Below are positions 1-6,820 of a stretch of DNA of 10,387 bases, in pieces. The stretch is from Pseudomonadota bacterium. GTDB taxonomy: Bacteria > Myxococcota_A > Polyangia > Haliangiales > Haliangiaceae. The stretch covers positions 1-10,387 of the forward strand of contig JAEYYY010000645.1 of NCBI GenBank assembly GCA_023430775.1. Direction: 5' to 3'. The first letter of the stretch is position 1. Every line of letters starts with the position of its first letter. Position numbers and translations under genes: made by a program. The notes below the pieces were generated by a model, which made no database searches, was not told the DNA's origin, and saw only the letters and a program-made list of their open reading frames with translations.

Positions 1-231
1 GTACTCGAACAGGCAAAGCGCCTCTCGGCTGATGAGCGTCTCGAGATCGCGCGCGAGCTGCTCGCGAGCGTCGACGAGGACGAAGAGTCCGGAACGCCCG
101 AGGAGATCGAGGCGGCGTGGAACGACGAGATCCAACGCCGTGACGAGCAGGTGCTCGCCGGCGGTGGCGGCGCGCACGACGCCGAGTCGGTGCTCGCCGA
201 GGTCGAGCGCGCGATCCGCGCGAAGCGATGA
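1..231 (+). CDS. Addiction-module antitoxin, C-terminal 76 residues (5' end outside window)
   Basis: This is the antitoxin half of a type II toxin-antitoxin pair. It would bind and neutralise the RelE/ParE-type toxin encoded directly downstream and probably help repress their promoter. Reading starts at base 1 with no start codon, so a few N-terminal residues are missing. The visible part begins with the amphipathic helix LEQAKRLSADERLEIARELL, continues through an acidic linker, and then shows EEIEAAWNDEIQRRDEQV. This pattern fits the short 'putative addiction module component' antitoxins (TIGR02574/PF09720), which are usually about 70-80 residues long. The stop TGA overlaps the toxin ATG as ATGA, typical for these operons. 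A glycine run (GGGG) sits where family members usually carry a short variable stretch. The family call rests on pattern recognition, supported by the toxin next door. Confidence 0.82.
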   Translation, partial: VLEQAKRLSADERLEIARELLASVDEDEESGTPEEIEAAWNDEIQRRDEQVLAGGGGAHDAESVLAEVERAIRAKR

Positions 232-509
232 CCAAGCCGGTTCGGCTCGTCGACGATGCGCGCGACGAGCTTACTGCCGAGGGTACGAAATACGGGCTGG
301 GCTTCACGCGGGCGGTGCGCGCGGCCTTCAAGCTCATCGCTCGGTTCCCCGAGGCGTGGGCGGAGTACCCCAAGCGACGAGGTGTCCGCCGATACGTGAT
401 GAAGCGCTACCCGTTCGTGGTCGTGTACCGCGAGCTGGCCGACGAGATCCGCGTGCTCGCCATCGCCGCGACCAAGCGGCGACCTGGCTACTGGCGTCGT
501 CGACGGTAG
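228..509 (+). CDS. RelE/ParE-family toxin of a type II toxin-antitoxin system
   Basis: This 93-residue basic protein has the size and layout of the RelE/ParE superfamily, whose members are ribosome-dependent mRNA endonucleases (RelE branch) or gyrase poisons (ParE branch). The N-terminal strand and helix (VRLVDDARDEL, residues 5-15) precede a helical middle with FTRAVRAAFKLIARFPEAW (27-45). The C-terminal half has the typical sheet and basic tail: RRYVMKRYPFVVVYRE (54-69), then IRVLAIAATKRRPGYWRRR. In many relatives the last motif reads A-H-x-x-R-x-P-x-Y-W. Here the histidine position is threonine (AATKRRPGYW), so the catalytic branch cannot be assigned. The ATG lies in an ATGA overlap with the antitoxin stop, indicating translational coupling. 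The 3' end converges on the minus-strand gene ending at 511 with one base between them. Which cellular target is hit is unknown. Confidence 0.88.
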   Translation: MTKPVRLVDDARDELTAEGTKYGLGFTRAVRAAFKLIARFPEAWAEYPKRRGVRRYVMKRYPFVVVYRELADEIRVLAIAATKRRPGYWRRRR

Positions 510-510
510 G

Positions 511-1263
511 TCACGCGCGCCACGAGAGGATCCGGAGAAGTGTCGCCACGTCCCACTGATCCTTCACCACGCATGAGAACTTGGCCTGGTCGGTGCGGTA
601 TGGACCGAACAGGTAGTTGGGCGAGAGACCGTCGAGATTGGTGGGGCGGAGATCGCGGGTCTCGTCGAACAACCCGAACGTCGGCCCACGATAGGGCGCC
701 GCGAGATCCACGCTGACCACCCATTCGCTGAACGCCACCGGCTGCTTGATGGACCAGGTTCCGAAGTCGTGGCGGAACGCGAAGGTCGCGCCGGGCGTGA
801 CGATCGCGAGCGCGGGCATCGGCAGCAACTCCACTGGAGGCATCGTCTCGACGATGTAGTGACCGACGACGCGCACGTCGTTGGAGTCGAGACGCGCGGC
901 GAACGTGCGGATGAGCTCGACGTAGTCCCACCAGCCCTTCCCATACTCGAAGTGGTCCGGGATGTTGTTCTCCGCGACCCACACATCGAACTCCGAAACG
1001 ACGACCGCCTTCCCGCGCGGCTGAAACCGCGCGAGATCGAAGGGCGGCCGACGCTCCCGCCTACGTAGCGCGCGTTCCTCCTCCTCGATGAACTCCCGAG
1101 CTTGCTCGATGTCTTCGTCTCGGAGGTCGGGGTACTCCGCGAGCAACTCGTCGCGCGCGACGCCTCGCAATGCCCGGCGCCCGACATCATCGAATCCAAA
1201 CTCGGCCCGCACCGTCTCCCACGGGATTCCCCACGTCTCGTCGTCCTCGTCGTCCTGCGCCAT
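511..1263 (-). CDS. Unrecognised 250-residue protein with acidic N-terminus
   Basis: I do not recognise a family for the full protein. The N-terminus is very acidic (MAQDDEDDE). Residues around 35-62 (ELLAEYPDLRDEDIEQAREF) resemble the second half of DUF433-type small DNA-binding/antitoxin domains, where a 'YPxLxxEDIxxA' pattern is common, but the first half of that domain is not evident. The remaining ~170 residues look like a soluble alpha/beta domain with many aromatics, for example GKGWWDYVELIR, TFAFRHDFGTWSIKQP and LSPNYLFGPYRTDQAKF. No signal peptide or membrane segment is visible. I chose the ATG at 1263 because it lies 40 bases after the upstream oxygenase stop. Longer in-frame starts would overlap that gene, and the extra residues look like arginine/serine-rich shadow sequence. 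No convincing ribosome-binding site precedes it. It is the last gene of the leftward cluster and converges on the toxin gene. Confidence 0.7.
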   Translation of the reverse strand: MAQDDEDDETWGIPWETVRAEFGFDDVGRRALRGVARDELLAEYPDLRDEDIEQAREFIEEEERALRRRERRPPFDLARFQPRGKAVVVSEFDVWVAENNIPDHFEYGKGWWDYVELIRTFAARLDSNDVRVVGHYIVETMPPVELLPMPALAIVTPGATFAFRHDFGTWSIKQPVAFSEWVVSVDLAAPYRGPTFGLFDETRDLRPTNLDGLSPNYLFGPYRTDQAKFSCVVKDQWDVATLLRILSWRA

Positions 1264-1303
1264 CAGCCAAGGGTACCAGCTCGCATCTCGTGCGGCGCTC
1301 GGA

Positions 1304-3739
1304 TCATCGTCTCGCGGTTCGGGGTGCTGGCGTACGCCCCGGTGATGAGAACGCCTTCGCGTGCTCGCGCAGCCACGCGAGGTCACGCGCCCAGGTCGCG
1401 CGCTCGGCAGCGTCGCGCGTGAACAGTGACCGTGTCTTGGTCAACACCAGCGTGAAGGGACTACCGACCCGTCGCGTGACGTGGGTGACCGGAAGCTCGT
1501 GGCTCGAGATCTTGCCGTGGACGTGGGCGCGCCGTTCCTTGGCGAGCGGCCACTCGAACTGTTGCTGGTCGGCAGCGCGAAGGAACTGACCGAGCTTGAC
1601 GCATAGCTCGCACCTGCACCCCAGCTTCGTCGTGATCGACCAATCTCCTGGCGCGCGAGGCGGTGAGGCCAGTAGCACGGTGAGGGCGCGCATCCAGTTC
1701 GCGTGCAAGGAACCGAGGCCGAGCATCGCCGCGCCGTGCGGAATTCCCGCGCGCAGCACCGCGATCGCGCCGGCGAGCGGATAGTCGCGTTCGGAGGTGA
1801 GGCGTTCGACGATCGTCGACTGGAGATCGCGATCGCCTGCGATCGCGGCCGCTGCGAGCAAGGCGACGATCGGGCGACTCGCCTCCTCGATGCTCTTGCG
1901 CGAGTAGCTCGACACCGGCGGCTTGGTCCAGTCGTCGAGCCGAGCGTTCAGCCACTTCCATTGTATCCCTGCGATCCCACGGACGAGCGCGACGCCTTCG
2001 TCGCCGCCGCGCGCACACAGCGGCGCGGCCAGCGCCGGTAGCGTTCCGAGCCACTTCGAGCGCAGCTCGGTGTCATCGTAGCGCTCGTCGCGCGACGCCC
2101 ACCGATCGACGACGTGCGTGCACCACGTCGGGCCGTAGCGGGCGAGTAAGTCGACCCATCGCGACGCAGATTTCGGCTCCACCTGTTCGATCGCGAGCGG
2201 CTCGACGAGCGCGGTCGCTAGCTCGGCGTCATCGACGGCGTGCGCCACCTGGAGCGCCTGATCGGCGAACCGGGGCGGCTTCTCGTGCAGCGCGGCGCGG
2301 CTCCAGAATGGACGGATCTCGCCGATGCGCTGCCTCGCGACGTCGAGCTTGCCCCGCTCGAGTGCCTTCGCGATCTCTCGGATCCCCCACTCCGGTGACG
2401 CCTTGGCGCGGATCGCGAACGCCCGCCCCCGCGGCCACAGCAGCACCGCGGCCCGGTGGTACCAGCGATCGACGGTGTTGCCAGCGTTGCCGGTATAACC
2501 CTCGTGCTCGGACTTGAACGGCTCGAGGTCGACGCTGGGCTTCGTGAAGCAGATCTCGTCGTCTCGGACCTCTCCCGAGATCGCCTGCACGCGCTTGTTC
2601 GACGTGCTCACCCAGTGCCTCAGCTCGACGTCGGAGTCGAACAGCTCGACGAGCGTGTAGTCGTTGTCGCCGCCGCTCTCCCCATCGATGTCGTCCTCGT
2701 CCTCGTCGTAGCGCGCGGACCAGCCGCGCCTGCGTCGCCCGTAGCGATAGCCGTCGTAGCCCCCATCGTCCTCGCACGACCAGCTCTCGTGCACGTCGGC
2801 GAGCGCGAGCACGATCTCGCAGTCGAGGCGCTCTGCGACCTCGCGGAGCAACTCGGCGCGAACCGCGTCACCGTTCTTCAGTGCGCGCCAGGACAAGCCC
2901 TTCTGCGTGTACTCGTGATCGAGCAGGTACACGAGCCGCTCGGGCGGTGGCTCGGCTTCCCGCGCCCACCTCGATTGACGCGGCGTCGCGAAGTGCTCGC
3001 GGGCGAGCTCGACCAAGGCATCGACCGGCTTGGAGGCCGTCCGCTCGCGGCGGTGCGTGCCCCCGTCGAGGAACAAGTTGAACGTCAGCGCCGCTCGGTA
3101 GCCCGAGGTCACGGGGCGAACCTCGTGTCGGCAGTCGGAGTAGAACGCGACGAGCACGAGCTGGTTGGGCGAGCCGCGATAGGTGACCCGCTCGTCGTGA
3201 TGCTCGATCACGAGCGCGCCGCCCTTCGCATCTGAGGGCAGCAGGACCACGAGCGAGCCGATCATGCCGTCCGCCTTCTCGGAGTCCTGATGCGGCGCGA
3301 AGAACTGCCCGGGTTCGTACACGAGCAGGTTGTGCAGCTCGGCGCGCAGCGTGGCGCCGTCGGGAATTCCGAGGTCGTGGGCGATCCGCGGCAGCTCGCG
3401 ATCGACCGTGCGCTGCCACGCGTGCTCGTCCAGTTTGATCTGCCGCTTGCCGATCTCCCACGTATCTCGCACCTGCGGATCGAGCAACGTCTTCTCGCGC
3501 AGGCCGTAGCGCGCGGGTTTCGCCACGGCGCGCAGCTTCTCGGCCGTGCGACGCGACAGCGGCAACGGGACTGCGCCGACGCCCACTACCTCCAACGCGA
3601 CCGCTGCCCATCCTGCGGTGCGACGTGTCGCGAACGTCCCCGGCGTGCCGGCGCTGGCAAGGATCTGCTGGATCCGGTCGATCGCGGGCTCGGTCGGGAC
3701 CGGCATCGGCGTCTGGGGCACCTCCTTGCGCGCGCGCAT
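1304..3739 (-). CDS. Large protein with 2-oxoglutarate/Fe(II)-dependent dioxygenase domain (prolyl-4-hydroxylase-like fold)
   Basis: This 811-residue protein carries an N-terminal 2OG-Fe(II) oxygenase domain at about residues 75-225. The iron ligands are visible as FFAPHQD (H150 and D152) and the distal histidine in YSDCRHEVRPV (H205). The arginine of SGYRAAL (R215), ten residues later, is in the usual place to bind the 2-oxoglutarate carboxylate. Such domains hydroxylate protein or nucleotide substrates; the substrate here is unknown. The ~590-residue remainder is unassigned. It contains a very acidic, tyrosine/aspartate-rich loop (about positions 2640-2790), a helical middle, and near the C-terminus a CxCxxC cluster (GCRCELC, near 1598-1623) followed by a conserved-looking VTHVTRRVGSPFTLVLTKT block. 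I chose ATG 3739. A GTG at 3799 would add 20 residues, closer to the RhuM stop; neither has a clear Shine-Dalgarno sequence. It is fourth in a same-strand cluster. Confidence 0.85.
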   Translation of the reverse strand: MRARKEVPQTPMPVPTEPAIDRIQQILASAGTPGTFATRRTAGWAAVALEVVGVGAVPLPLSRRTAEKLRAVAKPARYGLREKTLLDPQVRDTWEIGKRQIKLDEHAWQRTVDRELPRIAHDLGIPDGATLRAELHNLLVYEPGQFFAPHQDSEKADGMIGSLVVLLPSDAKGGALVIEHHDERVTYRGSPNQLVLVAFYSDCRHEVRPVTSGYRAALTFNLFLDGGTHRRERTASKPVDALVELAREHFATPRQSRWAREAEPPPERLVYLLDHEYTQKGLSWRALKNGDAVRAELLREVAERLDCEIVLALADVHESWSCEDDGGYDGYRYGRRRRGWSARYDEDEDDIDGESGGDNDYTLVELFDSDVELRHWVSTSNKRVQAISGEVRDDEICFTKPSVDLEPFKSEHEGYTGNAGNTVDRWYHRAAVLLWPRGRAFAIRAKASPEWGIREIAKALERGKLDVARQRIGEIRPFWSRAALHEKPPRFADQALQVAHAVDDAELATALVEPLAIEQVEPKSASRWVDLLARYGPTWCTHVVDRWASRDERYDDTELRSKWLGTLPALAAPLCARGGDEGVALVRGIAGIQWKWLNARLDDWTKPPVSSYSRKSIEEASRPIVALLAAAAIAGDRDLQSTIVERLTSERDYPLAGAIAVLRAGIPHGAAMLGLGSLHANWMRALTVLLASPPRAPGDWSITTKLGCRCELCVKLGQFLRAADQQQFEWPLAKERRAHVHGKISSHELPVTHVTRRVGSPFTLVLTKTRSLFTRDAAERATWARDLAWLREHAKAFSSPGRTPAPRTARR

Positions 3740-3835
3740 GTCGTCGAGACTACGAGGCGCCTCTGACACTTCGGCCCACGCCGTACTCCACGAATTCACG
3801 GTCGGGAGTTGGTGTCTGCTCCGTGACGACGCGGC

Positions 3836-4900
3836 TCATGTTTTCTTCTTCGCGCGACGAGCAGGGGGCCGCTTCCGCTCGTGGCGCTCCCCTTCGAGCC
3901 GCTTCGCCGTGGCGGCGAGATCGTCGAGGTAGCGCTCGGCGCCCCGTACCTCGGCCTCCACGCGGCGTCGCTCGGTGAACGCGATGTACTGCGTGTCGGC
4001 CCAGTCGACCGCCTCCTCGTGTGACACGCCGCCCGCGCCGGCGAGCACGGGCAGCTCGTTGTCGGCGAGGAACTTGTCGAGCACCGCGGACCAGTCCGCC
4101 ATCTTGATGTCCTTGCGGCGCTGCGCGCGGAACTCGGCCTGGTCGAGGAACATCACGGTGATCCGGTTGAGCGTGTCGATCTCGCCCTCGTCGAGGTAGT
4201 TCTTCGCCGTGGCCACGTCGCGCTTGAGCACGCGGCCGCCGCTCCAGCTCGTGAGCCCCATGTTCGGCTTGCCGGCATCGGCGCGACGCCGAACGATCTC
4301 GGCCGCGGTGAGCCCGGTCGCGGCGTAGTGCATCTTGTTCTGCATGAACGCGAAGAACCGCAGCGTCTCCTGTTCGCCCTCGGCATAGTCCGACGCGAGC
4401 GCGAAGATCTCCCGGATGCGCTGGTAGACCCGCGCCTCGCTCGCGCGGATCTCGCGGATGCGCGCGAGCAGTTCGTCGAAGTAGTCGGCGCCGGTCGGCC
4501 GCTTCAGCCGGTCGTCGTCCATCAGGAACCCCTTGACCACGTACTCCTCGAGCCGCGTCGTCGCCCACTTCCGGAACTGCGTGCCGCGCGGCGATCGCAC
4601 GCGGTAGCCCACCGCAAGCACGACCGGCAACGAGTAGTGGTCGACCGTTCGAGAAATCGAGCGATTTCCCTCGGTTCGAACTGTTAGAAATTTCCGAACA
4701 GTTGTCTCGAGCGCCAGCTCCCCCTCCTCGAAGATGTTGTGCAGGTGCTCGCTGACCGTCGGCACCGAGACCTGGTACAGGTCCGCGAGCTGCCGCTGGG
4801 TGAGCCACACCGTGCCCTCGACGAGTCGGACGTGGAGGCGCGTGATCCCGTCGTCGGTCTGGTACAGGACCAGCTCGGACTCCTCGTGCGGGCTGGTCAT
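3836..4900 (-). CDS. rhuM-like: RhuM-family protein (virulence/mobile-element associated)
   Basis: This is a 354-residue full-length member of the RhuM family (PF13310), named after a Salmonella pathogenicity-island gene and frequent in mobile elements and defence islands; its biochemical role is not established. The N-terminus has a DNA-binding-like helix-turn-helix (VWLTQRQLADLYQVSVPTVSEHL, residues 31-53). The signature YSLPVVLAVGYRVRSPRGTQFRKWA lies at 89-113. A helical region with FFAFMQNKMHYAATGLTAAEI (182-202), GKPNMGLTSW (210-219) and AKNYLDEGEIDTLNR (232-246) follows, and the basic tail is RAKKKT. The start ATG overlaps the stop of the upstream 332-residue gene as ATGA, so the two are probably co-translated. 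The 5' third contains two short inverted repeats in an AT-richer patch (4645-4705), although the encoded residues fit the family. The family call is confident; any antiphage role is inferred from context. Confidence 0.93.
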   Translation of the reverse strand: MTSPHEESELVLYQTDDGITRLHVRLVEGTVWLTQRQLADLYQVSVPTVSEHLHNIFEEGELALETTVRKFLTVRTEGNRSISRTVDHYSLPVVLAVGYRVRSPRGTQFRKWATTRLEEYVVKGFLMDDDRLKRPTGADYFDELLARIREIRASEARVYQRIREIFALASDYAEGEQETLRFFAFMQNKMHYAATGLTAAEIVRRRADAGKPNMGLTSWSGGRVLKRDVATAKNYLDEGEIDTLNRITVMFLDQAEFRAQRRKDIKMADWSAVLDKFLADNELPVLAGAGGVSHEEAVDWADTQYIAFTERRRVEAEVRGAERYLDDLAATAKRLEGERHERKRPPARRAKKKT

Positions 4901-5895
4901 CGCGAAGCCCTCGCTTCGACTCCGCGATCGATCACGGCGTTCGCAACATCGGCGGACATGAGCACGAGCTGGCGAAGCCGCTGGGCCTTGGACACCTGGT
5001 AACCGAGGTTGGCGGCGCGCAGCTCCGCGATGAGCCGCGCTAGCTCACGGACCGCCAGGTCGGCCGCCGGCTCGGGTAACCACTTGAGGAACACCTCGAT
5101 GTGGTGGAACAGCCCGTGGTCCTCCCACGTCGCCAGCTCCAGGAGGTCCCGCAGAACGCCGGGCCGATCGACGTAGGAGACCAGGTGCTCCAGATATGCC
5201 TGCTCCTGCTCGCGGAAGTGGTCTCCCAGATCGCCGCCCGAGTCGTCGACGTGCGCGCTCGCCTCCGTCGCCGCGCTGATGATCGCGCGCCGAACCGCCA
5301 GCACCTCGTCGTCATTCCTCGCCGAGGCGAGCATCCGGTCGCCCTCGATGCGGAGGAGAAGGACCACGGATCCAACGCCGCGCCAATCCGTGTAGATATG
5401 TTGGTAGATCGGCCGCAAGCAGGCGAGGTACGGCGCCGGCGATACGGGGAACGCCGCCCAGTTACCTTCGCGCGCGCGGCCCTCGAGCAGAATCCGCGGC
5501 GTGCGCGTCATCGCCTCCGTGCGGTAGTGCAGGGGCCCATGCCAGATGCGGCGGAACGCCTTGTCGTGGAGCCACTTGCTCGTTCGCTCGACCTCGTCGA
5601 GCACGTCCACGGGCCCGCACCCGATCTGCGCGAGCCGCGCTTCGAGATGCGCGAGCTGGGCGAGCATCGCCTCCGCGTCGGTGTCGGTTCGTTGCGATCC
5701 GAGTGCGCGCTGCTGGAATGTATCGACGATGGAACGCAGCCCGTTTGGCTCGTCGAGCGCGAGCCGTAGCAGCCAGCGATCCCAGTGGCAGAAGCTCAGG
5801 CCCGCGCGGTCGCGCCAGTGTTCCGTGCCGTAGCGAACGCCATCGTCGAGTGGGGCCTTGTTCGCGGCGCGCGCCCGCTTCTCCCGCGTCTTCAT
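4897..5895 (-). CDS. Unrecognised 332-residue protein in the helicase-RhuM cluster
   Basis: I do not recognise this protein. It is soluble-looking, with no signal peptide or membrane segment. The lysine/arginine-rich N-terminus (MKTREKRARAANK) is followed by an aromatic stretch, GLSFCHWDRWLLRLAL. A mixed middle contains KAFRRIWHGPLHYRTEAMTR and APYLACLRPIYQHIYTDWRG, and then a strand pair, GSVVLLLRIEGDRM. The last ~130 residues look helical, with HHIEVFLKWLPEP and LGYQVSKAQRLRQLVLM. I chose the ATG at 5895 because it forms an ATGA overlap with the end of the truncated helicase; an in-frame ATG at 5964 would add 23 arginine/proline/alanine-rich residues. The stop overlaps the RhuM ATG in the same way. 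These overlaps on both sides suggest that its product acts with its neighbours, but no function should be assigned from this alone. Confidence 0.75.
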   Translation of the reverse strand: MKTREKRARAANKAPLDDGVRYGTEHWRDRAGLSFCHWDRWLLRLALDEPNGLRSIVDTFQQRALGSQRTDTDAEAMLAQLAHLEARLAQIGCGPVDVLDEVERTSKWLHDKAFRRIWHGPLHYRTEAMTRTPRILLEGRAREGNWAAFPVSPAPYLACLRPIYQHIYTDWRGVGSVVLLLRIEGDRMLASARNDDEVLAVRRAIISAATEASAHVDDSGGDLGDHFREQEQAYLEHLVSYVDRPGVLRDLLELATWEDHGLFHHIEVFLKWLPEPAADLAVRELARLIAELRAANLGYQVSKAQRLRQLVLMSADVANAVIDRGVEARASR

Positions 5896-6701
5896 CGCCG
5901 CCGCCCTCGGCGTCGGCGCGGGAGCCGCTCGACGTCCCCAGCTCTTCGAGCATCCAGACGCCATCTCCGCGGCGAACCCGTCTGCGTGTCGTCGCCGGTT
6001 TGACGTCCCGTCGCCGAAAGCGAGAGCAGCTTGAACGGAGGAACCTGCGCACGAAGCGCAGCATCCGTGGGACCGAAAGCATCGGCTCCGTTCTCGATCT
6101 GTCGGAGGAGGTCCTCGAACGCGGGGACCAGGTGGGCCTCGTCAAGAACGACTAGCGTGTCCGCGCCCAGGAGGCCGGCGTGGTATGGACGCATCTTCGA
6201 GGATACGCCGTACCCGGAGAACAGGAGTCGCGAGCCCACCATGTGGACGGTGCCAACGACGATCGCGGGCGACGACGGGTCCTCGAGCCACACGCGGTTG
6301 TCGACGTGCTGACCGCGCAGCGTCGAGATGGGCAGCGGGCGATCGCCGAGCTTGAGCGCGTCAGCAGCAGCGCGCTCTTTCGTCACCCACGCACGAAGCG
6401 ACTCGGCGACATCCGTTGCCTGATCCACGTCCGCGCGGCGATCGACGACGTAGACAAGGCGTCGAGGCAGCTTTGCGCCCAGGGCTCGTGCGACGAGCCA
6501 AACGGCCATGACGGCGGTCTTCCCAAGGCCGGTCGGGATGTCGAGTGCAGAGACATCATCCCCCTCGCGGAAGCGTCGCAGCAGCTCGAGCTGCCACGGG
6601 AACGGCGTTCGTGAAGCCTCGAGACCAAGGGCGCAGCGGAGCCACTCCGTCCCCTGGTCCGTCTCCCTCGCTGCAACGGCGGCACCACTATCCGTCGTCA
6701 T
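5892..6701 (-). pseudogene. cas3: 3'-truncated type I-G (I-U) Cas3-like helicase: RecA-like domain 1 only
   Basis: Residues 34-231 match the first RecA-like helicase domain of the GSU0051-type Cas3 of type I-G CRISPR systems, the ATP-driven motor of the DNA-degrading effector. Visible motifs are FPWQLELLRRF (34-44), Walker A DIPTGLGKTA (54-63), LVYVVDRRADVDQAT (82-96), STLRGQHVDNR (126-136), VGTVHMVGSRLLFSGYGV (149-166), DEAH (187-190) and motif III LSLSAT (226-231). After residue 231 the similarity stops. The last 38 residues are arginine-rich, and no frame downstream shows the second RecA-like domain or an HD nuclease, which normally bring this family to roughly 800-900 residues. This is therefore a deletion, not a point frameshift. 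The start has a GAGGAG ribosome site four bases upstream. The stop overlaps the next ATG, leaving open a reused short ATPase. No other cas gene is present. Confidence 0.88.
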
Positions 6702-6820
6702 CGCACTCCTCGTGCCGGTTTTCGAACCAGGTGGGATCCAGATGGGTCACGCCCTCCTGCCGCAACATACCTTCGCGACCGTAACCGATCCCCCTGACAC
6801 CGCGGGGCTGGCGACGCGAT
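6702..6820. other. 119-base gap between WYL regulator and helicase fragment
   Basis: I see no gene here. Next to the helicase start is a purine-rich GAGGAG (minus strand) that fits a ribosome-binding site. A short stem-loop-like GGTT-TTCG-AACC lies at about 6718-6731. No convincing promoter, terminator or tRNA can be called. Confidence 0.5.

Noticed and set aside
32..559. 175-codon plus-strand frame across the toxin-antitoxin pair
   Set aside because: It is a frame shadow rich in arginine and serine. The antitoxin and toxin frames explain the region.
3750..3839. 29-codon frame starting in an ATGA overlap with the RhuM stop
   Set aside because: It is very short, shows no recognisable motif, and overlaps the alternative N-terminus of the oxygenase gene.
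6715..6745. tRNA 3' end (T-arm-like CTGGTTCGAAAACCGG on the minus strand)
   Set aside because: The loop is eight bases with an imperfect stem, and no acceptor or anticodon arms can be paired around it.
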